Below are positions 24,743 to 37,597 of a stretch of 64,000 nucleotides of DNA, piece by piece. Within the stretch, counting starts at the first letter, position 1. Each line of letters starts with the position of its first letter. The stretch is from Anseranas semipalmata. Its lineage: Eukaryota; Chordata; Aves; Anseriformes; Anseranatidae. The notes beneath the pieces were generated by a model, which did not search any database, was not told the DNA's origin, and saw only the letters and a program-made list of their open reading frames with translations. The position numbers and the translations under genes are program-made. Location of the stretch: the NCBI GenBank assembly GCA_013399115.1, contig VXAA01001244.1, positions 668,855 through 732,854 of the forward strand. Direction: 5' to 3'.

Positions 24743-26641
24743 GAACAAGTCTGTTCTGCACTCCTGCTGCAAAGCCAGTGACAGAACCACAATACATCGA
24801 TATTATCATAGTTTCCACAAAAAATAGTGGCCGTGTGCCACATGGTGGGTGGTCTTTTATACCAGGCAGAGAGAAATTAAGCCAGCAGGCACACAGAATG
24901 ACAGTGAGACAAGAAGTCCTTTATATCCCAGTTCTCAGAGGAGGTTGTCTTGTGGCCTAGAGTGTCTTCTTTAACCCATTCCATAAGCCTGGCTTAAGTG
25001 CGTCTTTGCAACTTTTACATCCAATTTCCATAAAACTGATCTGAAATCAAAGAAGAAAAAACTGAAACATTTGAAGGTGTCATCTGCTGTTTACCACCAC
25101 GAGACTGACATTCCTGTAGGAGGACATTATACCAAGAAAACAAGTAAATTCCATATCTTACTGCGATACAAATCAGCCCTGCCCAATGGCTTAATGGCTA
25201 ACTCCCAGCTGTAACCTAATAAATGTTACCTAGAGGAAAAGGTAGCGATACACAAAAGAGGCTTCACTCAACAAGACAAATGATGCCTCCTGGATACATC
25301 AAAGAACACCTGGGAACAAGCTAAAATTCAATGATTTTAAGTCCCTTATGGATATTTACAATGCCATTCTTTCTATAAAGCAAATTCTTGGTGTCTTACT
25401 CTGCTCTTCCTACTTGCTGAAAAACATTACACGTGCTGCTGACCCTGGCCTAGGGCTTACCCTAGCTGCTAGTGCTAGGCAGTGACAAAGACAGCACCAG
25501 CTAACTTTTTCACAAAGAACTATCTATCTGTTCATCTCCTGTTTCAAAATCCTGGTTGCAGTAAAGAATTCTGCTGTAAAATGTCTAATTCCTTTATATT
25601 ATGTCACGCTGCAAGCAGTTCTTGTGATGTATCTCCCCAAAGAACAGGTATCTGTGAGCACAAGTGCTCTCATGGGCAGTCACAAGATTGTGTATGTGAC
25701 CCTTCTGGCTCAGAAGAAGCTTTGGACAAGGCATACTGTTGTTCCTCTCTTGTCTTCACCAGGAGAGCTAGATTAAGACATTTCCACTTACAACCATTTG
25801 TTCATGCACTGCTCGGCTTCTCCCTCTGTCAATCTAACTGTTTGTGAGCCTTAGTGGCACATCAGATCAATGAATTGATCCAGATAAAATATATTCCAGC
25901 CAAAACACATTAAGTTGACTTTGTGGTCAAAAGAGTACAGCCCAAAGCTAAAGACTGACTTATCTTTTCTGGTCAGGTGGTCAATATATAGATACAGCCT
26001 TTTATGAAATGTTTGGTAAAGAAATCACAGAACATCTGCGTGCTACTTAGTGAAGTAGTGAAATGTATTTAAATTGCTAGTTTTCTTATAAGTTTTAACA
26101 AAAATATTTATTAACTGTCAGTTCAAAAATCTTTCAAGGGTTAAAAAGGTGACATATCATTCCTTTGACTTATGCCTTTTCTTCCTGTTCCTTTTGATAG
26201 TTACTATGGTATGGAGGCTTAGATTGTGCTTGATGTAGGGGGTGAAATTGTGTTTCCATTTGATGCAGTGGGAATTTTAGCATTGACTAGCCAGCGTTTC
26301 TTGCCATACTATCTTCCTGAATCCAACGTGCAGCTGTGAATACAACATCTGTTGCTTGGTTTTGTATTGTTTTGTTTCACATGTTGCATTGCTTGGTTTT
26401 GGCTGTCAAGCAGAGGGGGAACTCAGGGTAGGAAGTTGTTGCGGTATCTGTCATCTCACCTGAAGCAGTTCTCAAGATTTCTATAAACTGTATATTCTTT
26501 GGCTCTGCTACAAAAATGTGAGAATATTCAGATAGAGCTGTAACTGATGCTACATCTGCTTGGAAAAAAAGATTTAATGTAAAGACTAGTTAAAAGAACA
26601 AAAGATCTTTCTTCACTTTCTTTTATTCATTGCATATTCCG
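24743..26641. other. Unique non-coding sequence
   Basis: No gene is supported. The 121-codon frame at 25482-25847 (+) is Cys- and Ser-rich but has no domain I recognise. A TATA-like TATAAAAGACC on the minus strand (near 24857) is isolated and is not taken as a promoter. Confidence 0.55.
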
Positions 26642-26742
26642 CTTACTTTTTCTCACTTCTTTAACAACAACAATAAAACAAAAAAAAAATAAACAACACA
26701 AACTAAACACCCCAAACCATAAAACAAAACAACAACAAAAAA
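26642..26742. repeat. G-free, A/C-rich tract
   Basis: About 100 consecutive bases without a G on the plus strand, mostly AAC, AAAC and A-run units after a short pyrimidine start. It could be a decayed A-rich tail or simple sequence. No attached retroelement is recognisable. Confidence 0.85.
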
Positions 26743-26954
26743 GACCACACAACTGTAAGGATGCACCCTTACATTTCAGTTGTGTTACAGGAATTAACAG
26801 TGCAGCATTCCAAGCATTTGCTTGAGACAGGGAGAACTAACCCATGCAAAAATGTAAAATAATGCAATTAGCCCTCCTTTTTAAAATTACGATCTGCATA
26901 ACATTCAAGCTACATAGTTTTTTTTTCTTCCAAGGAATCACATACTTTTCTTTC

Positions 26955-27042
26955 TATTTTTATTTTTATTTTTATTTTTATTTTTATTTATTTTTATTTT
27001 TATTTATTTTTATTTTTATTTTTATTTTTATTTTTATTTTTT
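26955..27042. repeat. (ATTTTT)n array with ATTT interruptions
   Basis: A hexamer array of ATTTTT broken at two places by shorter ATTT units (near 26989 and 27003). The interruptions suggest an older array than the perfect CTTTTT one. The YFYFYF-type peptide read through it is an artefact. Confidence 0.95.
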
Positions 27043-27438
27043 AATTTCCATGGTCCTTTTATTTAAAGAAGGCTCATTTCCTCTTTCCCTCAGTCTTATG
27101 TAATAAATGATTTCTCATTATAAAGTAGTCTTCATTCTTCCTTGGGCTATGAGAAGTCACTGACTTGAACAAAAAAACCTTTGCATAAGTTATTATACAT
27201 TCAGTCTTTCTTTTTCCATCAAAATCCTAAGGCTATAGTTGTAAGGGCATGAATTGCAGTCTTGAAGGACACAGATCTTCCTTAATCCTAATGATGTTAA
27301 TCATATCTTATGGCACTATGGACCTTGAAGGATCAAGCTCTTCTCTTTACTTAAATAACGATATCACAGCTCTGTAGCAAGATGGCATTAACCAGTCTCC
27401 ACCACTTCAAGTCTCAGAGAATCAAAACTGATCTATAC

Positions 27439-27590
27439 GAAGGAAAGAAAAAGAGACAGAAAAGGATAGAAAGAAGGGGGGGGGGAGGGGGGAACAGGGA
27501 GAGAAGGAGGAGAGAAAAGAAATGAAAGAAAGGAGAAGCAAGCAGGAAAGAAGGGAAGGAAAAGAAGGAATGAAGAAAGGAATAGGAGTA
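27439..27590. repeat. Polypurine tract with G10 and G6 runs
   Basis: About 150 bases are almost entirely A and G on the plus strand, with only a few pyrimidines. They include ten consecutive G (27476-27485), an A, and six more G (27487-27492), followed by GGAG/GAAAG-type repeats. Long polypurine sequence with G runs can form triplex or quadruplex structures. The proline- and serine-rich minus-strand frames over it are low-complexity artefacts. Confidence 0.93.
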
Positions 27591-30500
27591 ATTTGGGTAA
27601 AAATGGGTGCACCAATGATGAAGGTGCAAATTGTTCTTTTTTTTCCATAGTGCTTATCAGTACTGGGAGGATTGTGCATGCTCACAGGAAAGATCCTGGT
27701 GAGGGATATGAGGTTTATATAGACATGCTTCTAGTGACCTGGCACTGTTTAACTGCTGCCCATAAAACAAAAGTCGTTTGCAAAGAAAACCCATATATCT
27801 CCACGGTGATCCAGCAGAACAGCATGCTCCAGCAACATAAACAATGTTCAGACATATGGAACCTGTGCTAAATTCCACTGAGGTATTCATCTCACTGTCT
27901 TTAGGAGGCTTGCACTCAGGACCATTATGGTTATGCAAAAGGCATCAGACCTCATTTTGTCTGCCCCATTTTCTTTGTCTCAAGCTTTTGGAGAGTGAGA
28001 GAGAAAAGGAAGGGCATAGCATTTATGTCCTGAAGAGCAAATGACCCAATATCCCCATAACTCCACACGGTTTAATTTGAACACCTACTCATTGCAGCTC
28101 CCCTTGGGACCTTCATGTAGGTCCTCCTTCTCCTGCTGTGTCGAAGATTAGTACGATCCATGCAGTGCTGAATGTGTTCTAATTGAATCTGAACCAGACA
28201 GGAGGCTGGCACACTGCCAGCAGTCAAAAATAGTATCAGATACTCCAGGAACTCCATGATTCACCAAAAGATGTCTTTTACTCCAAAAGCTTCTGACTGA
28301 ATGAGACTGGTGGTTGTGGTGGTGGATATTATTCTTCAGTACATTGCAAATTCATGTACTAAACATCAGGCGCTATTTTCCTCCACTCTCTACATACAGT
28401 GAATAATTATTGTGCACATGGACTACGTGTACTTCCCTTTTAAAATATTATTTTCATTTTCCAGGTACTGTTGGCTGAGTGCCTGTGTACAGTACATCCA
28501 GGGTGTTTTTCCAGCAGCCACCACCGCTGTGGGAGCTCACTCAGTGATCGAGAAGGCAAACCTCTGTGAGGCCAGCCGCACAAATCCAGGAAGAATGAGC
28601 ACAGAAGCTCCAGCAATATTTACACCAGTTTGGGCTAGAAATAGGGGTGCCAGTGCAGACTATTTTGTTTTCGTGTTTTGCCTTTGTATTGCTCAGTCAA
28701 AACAAGTTAATTTTAAGCTGAATGTTTTCATTTTGAAAAGAAAAAGAAAAACAGAGTAGTTCTCTGTGAGGTGTTATTTTTAGTTATACCCGTTCAAATT
28801 CAGTGATAGTGCAGTTTTGGTTTCTGTTGTCTCTAAAGCTTTTATGTTCAGGCAGCTCAGGTTTAGACCTTGCAATATTATTTATGGTTGAATAAACCTT
28901 TGTGCTACCTTTTAGACCTCTCTAGTCAAGGACATACTCCTGCATAAACATTCACAATCACCACATAATGTAACGTAGCAGAAGTCAGTACCACATTGCT
29001 GAAGCATGAAGTCCCATACAGGAACATTGAAAAGACTTCTATTAGGCAGAAGTCCAATTCGATCTCATCCCATCGGATTTCTTCTTTTCTCACTGTTTTT
29101 TTGTCCTATCTCACTGCCTTATGGTTTTTCTTACCCTATGCAGCATAGAAAGCTGAAAGAAAATATGCTAATATTCCATGGTAAAAGCCATGGCATTCAT
29201 TCTTACCTCAATTGCCACAAGAGGACAAGGAAACATGTTTGCATGCAGATGGGGAGAATTTCTCCCCTGTGTTTGTCTGGGACAACATGCTGGCATCTTC
29301 ACCCCTGACCTGAAGGAACGGTCAGCTAGGCTCAGTGCATCAGCAGCATCCATAAGAAGTCCTGCAGAGAGATCGGGGCATGCAGTGCATGGCTGTCACC
29401 GTTGACCAAGCAGTTGTGCTTCAGTGACACTTCCAGATTCCTGGGTCTGATTCTCAGTAGGCAATAAGCAGCTCCTTGGAATAGTAAATATTCAGCTGAA
29501 GTAGCCAGCTAAAGACTATGGCTCCTCCCAGACGTCTTATTTTTAATTCAGGAAATGCAATTGTGTTTTTATCTGCTGATCACAAGTATTTTACCTCAGA
29601 AGCTGTTAACATTGCAATCTCATTACTTCAGTGTAAGGTGCTTTATTCTGCTATCAGATGCACCTGTGTCTGCTTCTGACCCTGTTCTTGAAGTTCTGTG
29701 GCCATCACTGAGCCACAGAAGTTTCCTTAGCTCCTCACTCAGGTTCCTGTGCCCACTGTTTGCTCAGGTGAATGGAGCTCGCCTTGCTGAGCAGAACTGT
29801 TCAACAGGTGGAGCAGCACCTTTCCTCACACACTGGGAGGGGCATAACATCATCCTAAATTTATGAGCACCATCAAGATGCTTTTAATCTTCACAGCAAC
29901 TGTTTCTGCCTTCCTTACTCCCCCCAGGAAGTGTGTGTTTGAGGGGAGGGGTACAGAGGCTTCTCCTGAATTGTTGGCCCAAAGAAAATACCATTCCGGA
30001 CAGTGGGTGAGAGCCTCCCAGGAGAGGGGTGGGCAGTGTCAAAAACAATCTGTATTTTGCCCTCTTAAAATCAGTTCTGGCAGGATGTGGCTACACTGGA
30101 TAGTGTAGTGCAGAGGTACTTGAGGGAACTCCTTTACTAACTTGCATACCAAAAATGTCTCAATCATAGAAGCATGCAGCTTCACCTTGAATAATGTTCC
30201 AGCTACATTTATGTGTAAGAATGTACAGGTATTTCTATAGATATGAAACACTCCCAAGACACAGATGGTAATAATTTGGAAACTAAAGAAACTGTGTATT
30301 TCTGTTTATGGTGTTTGTTTTCACATTTACCAGACTGAGCATATTCTAAGGTGATGAAAACCATGAAGACAGACTTACAGAGATTCGTTATCCTACAGAG
30401 CTCTTTGAACTAAGCCAACCTTTCTACCCGTGTGATTCTTAAGCAGCATGTACCGGGGCAGTGTAAAATGGGCTAAGATCCCCGGGTAAGCTTTACACTA

Positions 30501-30739
30501 GCTAGCTGAAGTATTGCCAGTGCACAGACACAGGAGGAGCCAGCCACTGAACTGGTCACACACTAACACCAGGACTTCTGCTGAATTAATGCCTTTTAAG
30601 GGCTGAACTAAAGGGTCTTTTGATTTTGCTTCAAAACAATGTGAAACTCATAGTCTGATTTGATTTCAGTATGAACACGGGTGAGACAATGGATTTTACC
30701 TTGAAAGCAGTATGTCATTTCTTTTTCTTTTTCTGTTTT
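27591..30739. other. Unique non-coding sequence
   Basis: No gene is supported. Frames at 27593-27938 on both strands, 28412-28759 (+, 115 codons) and 29006-29308 (+) are unassigned. The one at 28412 is preceded in frame by a pyrimidine-rich TTTTCATTTTCCAG (28452-28465), a plausible splice acceptor, but the downstream peptide matches nothing I know. Confidence 0.55.
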
Positions 30740-30756
30740 GTTTTTTTTTTTTTTTN
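30740..30756. other. Unresolved homopolymer: T run ending in N
   Basis: A run of T ends with a single N at 30756, the same pattern as near 16974. The frames crossing it contain an ambiguous residue and should not be trusted. Confidence 0.9.
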
Positions 30757-32979
30757 CGTGTAAAGGCATAGTAGAAATGTGTAAAATATTTGCTTCTGTG
30801 ACTGTAAATATAAAATCTTGGGCTCTGGCCTTTGCAAAAATCAGCTGTGGGTTTGTGGTTTGGTGCATTTGCAAACCTCAGGCCGTGCTAGGAAAAATTC
30901 AGCAAACACTGGCTCGGACTGTTGGCATTGCTGGGAAGTCATCAGATCTCCCTCATCTCAGCTGGCCGCCTTCCTTCCTCCCTCTCAGGGCCCAAGTCTC
31001 CTATAGATGGGAAAAGTAGAAAGTGCAGGGAAGCTTTAAATGTAAGGAAGTTTTTATCTGTGAATCGATGTTTGAATTTGAGAATGGCTGGTGAAAGCAA
31101 ATCTCCTGCAAAGTTCTTTTGTGGTGTGAACTTACTCTGTTTTCATATATGTAAATTGAAATAGCCCTTTAAAACTATTGGTACGGGAAAATCCTAAAAT
31201 AATTCATATCCTCAAATAATCCATATCATCAAATAACCAATGCAAATTCAGAAAAAGAAGGAAGGAGGAAATAAAAAGGGGAAGATGAGGTGGAAGATTA
31301 TGAAGGGAAAGCTGTGAGGAATCTAAGGGGAAGAAGAGGTCTAAGCAATAAGCGGTGCTGAGATAAAGCTCTCTGCCCATGGTGCACATCCAGGAGGATA
31401 CCACCCTCCTGCCCAGTCATGAGACTCCTATAAGAGTATTAGATGCATGAAAATACCTGCATCTTCCCATGACAACAAGCTTAGTTTAGTTCTGTTATTT
31501 TTCTTACAGTCTGTGATGTAAACATGACCTTAAAAAGGGAAATGTTTATTTTGTTTCATTTCTTCTATTCCACCCAAAGTAAGTTTATTCTTTATACATT
31601 TTTTCACATGCCAGTGGCCTTGCTTCCAACATTTTGACTTTGGCAAGAAGCAGTGTAAGTTAATAAAAAAGAACTCCAAGTGTCATGCACAATAAAGACT
31701 TGGATACAGTTTCAACAAATGTTTGTAAAATAAATTTACTGAAAAGCAGGCAAAGAACTCATATCTAGAAATCGAGTCTCTGCTTGTAAAAGTCAGAGGC
31801 TAAATTCTTTCTAAAAAAGAAAAGCTCTCACATGCATCTCTCAGGCATGTCCTATCCTTGCTTAAATATTTGAGAGGGGGGAAGGTAACTAGGACAGGCA
31901 AGAGCATTCCTGTGGACATATGTTAGAAATCTACAGCACAAAAATTGAATTACTTCACTGTTCAAAATGACACTTTTAATTTTTACTTATCAAGTATTAT
32001 GAGCTGTAATGCAGCTTTTTAAAGGTAGAAGGAAAAGTAAAATAACAGCAACAAGAAACACATCCCTGTGCGTATTTATTTTACTTTGTAATTCAAGTCA
32101 GTCCAATTGTGCTGCAGGCCATTCAGTTTATGTAATATGAAAGTTTGAAAACTACACCCAAGATTATTTTTGGATCATATTTACTGATATATATAACATA
32201 GATGATTGATTTATTTGCATGTTTTGAGGTTTTATATTTTGCTGAGCTTGTGCCTAAATTCTGACTTCTCCAGGCTTTAAAAAAATCATATTCAGAGCAA
32301 AGCAAGAGAAACATCTTTATCTAACTTCCATTTTAAAATGTGAAGACTAAATCTAAACCTAAGCATTGACATTTATATGGTCAAAATAGAAGTTTCTCTG
32401 TTTCCTTCCACAGGTCCAGGGAACAGATCTGTATCTGATTCCCTAATTGCCCAACACACCTAGGGGAAATGGCTGCTCCTGTTGGTGATGCTTGGTTTAA
32501 GTCCCCTTAACTTCCTCTCGTGAAGTGCTGCTCTTCAGAGAGACAGAGGAGTTCATAACTCGGTATTTAGTGGCCAATGTAATGGATGTGCTTAATTATA
32601 CAGTGTCTGATCTGAACAAATGACATCTTAGGATATTTTCATACTGTTTTCCTTCACTGGGGATTGGGAACCACCTCCCACCAGTTCTCACACCAGCACT
32701 GTGCATAGTGGCCTCACTGCAGAGCTGGGTATCTGATGAACAGCCAAAGTGCAGCAGCAGGCTTTTCCTGCTATAATCCGGTGCAACTGATAGCACAGTT
32801 GTACATGGCATTTCGTATGTGCCCTACGAGGGCTCATTCTGTTGATTGCCAATGGCAATTATGTGTCTGAACCCCTTTGGAGCTTCTCAAAAGCCTCCTG
32901 TGGCCCAGAATAGCAATGTCTTCCCCGAAGCTGTGTGAACGCCAGCATCGCTTGCCTTTGATCTCCTGCTCAGCCTGCA
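30757..32979. other. Unique non-coding sequence
   Basis: No gene is supported. A purine-rich stretch at 31248-31340 and the 17-bp tandem repeat are the only visible structure. Confidence 0.6.
31199..31238. repeat. 17-bp tandem repeat, about 2.3 copies
   Basis: CATATCCTCAAATAAT and CATATCATCAAATAAC follow each other with a 17-base period (CATAT at 31205 and 31222), with few mismatches. Confidence 0.75.
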
Positions 32980-33520
32980 AAGTGAATATCCCAGTCACCT
33001 GCTCTTGGTTGGCAGTCCAGAGGAGTGCTGATCTGCTTTACTGCCCACTTGGGAGCCCTGGAGGGGTGTGTGTGTGGGAGCCCAGGGCTCTGCACCCCGC
33101 TGCGCACCGGGATGGGATGCAGTCTTTCTCCATGGGTAACTCCATCAGGTCACGGTCCCAGGCAGAGGTAGGGAAAACGAGGCTGTCTGAACTGTAGCTG
33201 TAGCTGTAGCTTGCATGAAGCTGTAGCTTGCATGTGAGCAAGGAGGGGGCTGCGAGAGGGTGGTGGTCAGCGGGGCTGTGCAGAGGCAGCAGCAGTCCTG
33301 GGGCTGCTGTCTCCCATGGGCGCATCCCCCGGTAAGAGCAGCAGTGGAGGGTGCAGGCTCTTCCAGCCCCACTGCTGCTCCATGCAGAGTTGTGTTAAAG
33401 GTCTCCTGTATCTCAGGAGCTCCATTTCATGCCGGGGGCTGGAGAAGGGGCCGCGCGGTGCAGGGGAGCACGCCTGTAATTGCCTAGCAGGCTGGTGCTT
33501 GCCTGACTGCCACCAGACCT
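32980..33520. other. Locally GC-richer unique block, not a CpG island
   Basis: This is the most GC-rich block I noticed, with several overlapping short frames on both strands. CpG dinucleotides are present (for example around 33098-33108 and 33450-33456) but clearly fewer than expected for an island. TG and CA, their decay products, are common. No exon signature, TATA-like core or known protein is seen. A short CTGTAG repeat lies inside it. Confidence 0.5.
33192..33235. repeat. CTGTAG hexamer run plus 17-bp duplication
   Basis: Three CTGTAG units start at 33192, 33198 and 33204. The 17-base segment AGCTGTAGCTTGCATGA (33202-33218) is then repeated from 33219 with one change. The arrangement looks like a nested slippage event inside the GC-richer block. 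Confidence 0.85.
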
Positions 33521-35129
33521 TACAGCTGTTCAAACTGCACCCGAACACCACTCATGCTTTTGAGCGGGAAAATTATATCCTTGTTTCTTGGTTTTAGGCA
33601 ATTCACTGTCTGTGCCATCTGTCATTTAGACAAGAGGCAATCCTGTGACGCCTAAGCCTGCTGGGGCAGGGAGCAGAAGCTTGTCTGTTCATCTGTTCAT
33701 TTTGAGGACTATAGAAGGAAATATTTCCACAACCAGCACTCAACAAAAGCTTAAGACTGATTTCTTTTCCCTTTCCCAATCAAACTTTGCTTTAGAGTTA
33801 ACTCACAATCAAATGGTATCTATCCACAGTCGCAGATGGGGATCATTTTGCTCCATCATGGTAGAATATCTCTAAGGGCTGGCATGCTTTTTTTTTTTTT
33901 TGGAGAAGATGTTTCCCTAGAATCATTTTGGATTTAACATCCCTAAAAATACATAACTTCACTAAATGCATAACTAAGGATACATTTGGATATAGGTAGC
34001 TGAATTAAGAGGTCTAATATTAGGGAGTCTGCTTTAATAGAGGGAGAAGAAAAGAAGTACCACAGAATGGGACAAAGACAATCGTAAGAAAGCAACAGCC
34101 CTAGTTATAAAAAATCTCCTGTAGTATTTGTGTACATAATGAACATCTCCAGATTTTGCACATTCACAGTTGGGGTACGATTGTTTCCATCTGTGGTTTA
34201 AAAATCTGAAAATTTGTTGCTTTCCAACAGATAATTTAGCATAAATGCAGCTATCTGATATGGAAATGTAAGACCTAATTCATAATTCCATCTTTTTTAT
34301 CTTGTAAAATAGGGTTTATGAAACACTCTAAATGGTGAGGGGGAAGCCTACCTATGGACATTAGCTTTCACCTCCTGTAAACCAAAGAAACAGAAATATG
34401 TGGAGTAGGACCTGGCCAAAGAAACAGAGCTTTTCTTTCTGAATTACTGAAACCAAAATTCATCATTCAACAAGAGCCATACTCTCAATCAAGTCCATCC
34501 AGAATGTGGTCCTGCAGTTCTTGTCAATAGCAAATACTTTATCTTTCCAACTCATATTAGCTTGTTCAATGGAATCACTAGAAAGAAAGAAATATCTTTT
34601 AAATTACTCTGGGAGGTATGGGTATGAAACAGATCTTCACAAAGAATCAAATATTTGAAATCAGGGCTAAACTTTGGCCATAACATTGATACAAAAAGTG
34701 GCTATTTAAGAGCTAGATTTTTGACACCTGTTGTACTATCATAAATAAATCTTTGGCTGACGTAAGCTACTGAGCTGCAGACAGAGCTAGAAAAATTATG
34801 GAATCTAGCCTGATTTTCACCTTACTAATTTTATACCAATCTATACAGTGGCAGAATGACTGATGCCATTTGTTTTTGACTGGTACCATTTTAGCTCCAG
34901 GAATGATAAAATAAAAATGTTTCTATGTTGTAGAAAAATTTGCTTAGTTGTGATACATCAGCACTGTTTCCCTCATGGCAAAAGAAATGTAACCATTAAA
35001 AGTAATTACACGTGTAAAAGGAACTCCATGATCTAAATTACCAGATGCACTGTATTACCTGCAGAAGGAAGAACTGGGTGTGTTATGTACTGTGCTCAAG
35101 GCTAACTAAATTCCTTAGCTTCAGATACT

Positions 35130-35230
35130 TTGGCATTAATTACCTGTAATTATTTTTGTCCTTTCATTGAGATTTATGTTGCTCTGAATCATCCTTTAAA
35201 ACCTAATTAAATCACCCATTTCCTTTTCTC
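35130..35230. promoter_or_regulatory. Candidate conserved non-coding element (TAATTA-rich)
   Basis: ATTAATTACCTGTAATTATT and, 60 bases on, CCTAATTAAATCACCC give closely spaced homeodomain-type cores with an E-box-like CACCTG/CAGGTA half in between. No repeat is recognisable. Regulatory function is inference only. Confidence 0.2.
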
Positions 35231-36529
35231 TTAGACCCATTCATTTCTGGATTTGTGCTCATTTTTCCATATTTGGATATTAATCAGGCTATATTAATCA
35301 CAGATTTCAGCTCTTGCTGTCCCCCTTCCCTGCTCAGGCTGAAAAAGCTGTGGCTCTTCACAGCTCCAGGTCCTGAGCTTTAGATTTAATAATAGAAGCC
35401 CAGACTCACAGCTCCACAGTATCCTTAGTTCAGTCCTAATGTGGGAGCAAAAATGATGGTTATTGTATTTGCAGAATTAATACTAATTAATAACTGTCAT
35501 GGTTGTAAAGGGAAGTTTGACTACACAAAAATAGTTCCTGTCTGTCATTTTGCATATATGTATATATAAATAAAAAGATATATTTTTAATTCATTCCTAT
35601 GCTTCACCTTCAATAAGAAGAGATGACTTTCTGTGAGTTCCTTTATTTGCAGTTGTAGCTATGCTTTCAAGCTGCAGTGCATTTATTCACTTCTGCCAAT
35701 GAATCTGTAGAAACACCACCAAAACTGGAGGAGCTGCACCTGTATAAAACCAGTTTCAGCACTGCATTCATCTGCTGTGTAGTTAGAAGTGTACCCATCT
35801 TCAGAATCCCACAGAAACCAAACATTTGCTTTACACAGATGTGAGCAAGGTCACTGCAACATCTCTGAGGTCCTGGGCTGGAGTTCATCACCACTCTTTT
35901 TAATTCCTCTTATAAAATCCCAGAAAACTGGGGAGTAACAAGAACTCTCTAAGCCACAAAAAGTCTTTGTAAAACAAGGGTAAACATAGATGTTCAGAAT
36001 CCAGGATTTGGTCTTATTAAAAAGCACAATAAGGGTGCACAAACAGATAATTGTAATGCCTTTAGGTTCTCAGTATGATGGAATGTGAGAGTAATTGTCT
36101 CCTAAATTAAAGTCCTCCTCATAATCATGAAATGCTTTGGTAATTTTAAGGCATGTTCCTCAATCTTTTTAATTTGCTCTTAAGTTGAAGCACCTCTTAC
36201 ACCAGAATTGTACAGTGTACACAAATTGCTGATCCTGGCTTACACCTTCAGTGTGTCAGTGTGCAGTGTGTTAGTCATCCCCATCTAATTGAGCCCACTT
36301 CCACATCACAAAGCCCTTTTCCACCCCTGTTCTATGCATATGCAAAGTGTCTTTTAATTCTAAGCAACCCCTCAGCATATGCAGTTTTAGAGCTGAATTC
36401 TACCCAAAGGAACAAGGGGATGTACTCTTAGGAGCTGACTGAAGGCATGGCTAAACAAAAACCTTCCAATGCTATTGAAGCAGCATCAGGCACATGGAAT
36501 CCAGCAGGAATATGCATGGAGTAGACACA

Positions 36530-36549
36530 TTTATTTATTTATTTATTTT
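36530..36549. repeat. (TTTA)n microsatellite
   Basis: About five TTTA units. Confidence 0.85.
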
Positions 36550-37195
36550 CATCCAAGGAGAAGGGCACAAGTAGATTGTTTAAAAGAAAAAAATCCCACA
36601 ATACTGTTTTGTAGAAGAAAGCAGGTAGTTTTCCATTTAAATGCATCTGTAGTTCTGGTAACTGGCTTATTCATGGAGGTGGGGAAGCATTAAACATTTA
36701 GTGGAGATTTCTGACAGTTTTCCCTGGTAATATCTAAGGTGGAGTGAAATTCCACTTTTAGAATCTTAAGCTGAAATGTTTTAAAGCTCTTCACAGATAT
36801 ATTTTTAACAATATGAAAATACATTAATTCTCTTAATTGCTTGAAATGTTGGCTGTTAAAGTAATTAGGGAGTAAATTGTTTTAGCTGGAAGTCAATGTC
36901 ATACAGCCAAACCACCAGATTCTAGAGGCAAATAAAAAATTTCAGTTCAAAGAGCAATGGCTTGCGTCACATAAAATAACATCCACATAAGCAAGAATAA
37001 GAGGTTTTATGTTGTTCATGTATTTCATATTATTAGAAACTACCTGATTGTGTGCAGGAAGGGAGTGTGACTTTACAGAGGATGATAAGAAAATGTCTGC
37101 TCTAGCCCCAAACCTCCATATGTGCTGAAGTCTGAATTTGTTCCAAATTTCCAGTCCTGTTTAGTTTATCTCTTGCTGCTCAGTAGATGGGAGTT

Positions 37196-37252
37196 GTCAT
37201 GGGGTAATTCCCCAGGGTCACTGGAGTTACACCAGGGATCACTTTCTCCCAT
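37196..37252. mobile_element. Possible mini-element relic (ACACCAGGGAT type)
   Basis: The phrase CACTGGAGTTACACCAGGGA (37218-37237) matches, from memory, the internal and terminal part of a widespread amniote palindromic repeat that continues as a TGAATTTGGCCC-like end. Here the end is degraded to TCACTTTCTCCCA. The other arm is not clear. Confidence 0.42.
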
Positions 37253-37597
37253 TAAGTGTCAGCATTGTTGACTACCAGACACAGGAAATTAATGCAGGGG
37301 TGCAAACTACAAAGCTGAGCCATCATCTTCTCCTCAGCGCACGTTTATTTCTGGCAAGCTGTGATACGGCCCTGAACTATGCATGGTTCATGCATACAAA
37401 TGAATGGACTGAATAGTGAAGCCCTTTTATAAGGGCATAGGTAATAGTGTCTTTTTACTAGAGCTATCCTCACAAAATTCCTTGTGTTTTCCTTAAAAAA
37501 AAATAAAACGTGCATTAGAGTTGTTAGGTGGCAGTTAGCAGTGCACCTCTCGTTGAACACAAAGGGATGAGAGCTCTGCATTGTGAGCCAGACACTG

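Larger units (their letters stand above)
33521..37195. other. Unique non-coding sequence
   Basis: No gene is supported and no mobile element is recognised. AT-rich, with a T run at 33889-33901 and a TTTA repeat near 36.5 kb. Confidence 0.6.

Noticed and set aside
24840..24870. TATAAAAGACC on the minus strand as a promoter or LTR TATA box
   Set aside because: Isolated motif without LTR ends, polyadenylation signal, primer-binding site or downstream gene.
27414..27685. Three overlapping Pro/Ser/Phe-rich minus frames
   Set aside because: All come from translating the polypurine tract in different frames.
32980..33520. CpG island or promoter
   Set aside because: CpG count is well below expectation for the base composition and no gene begins nearby.
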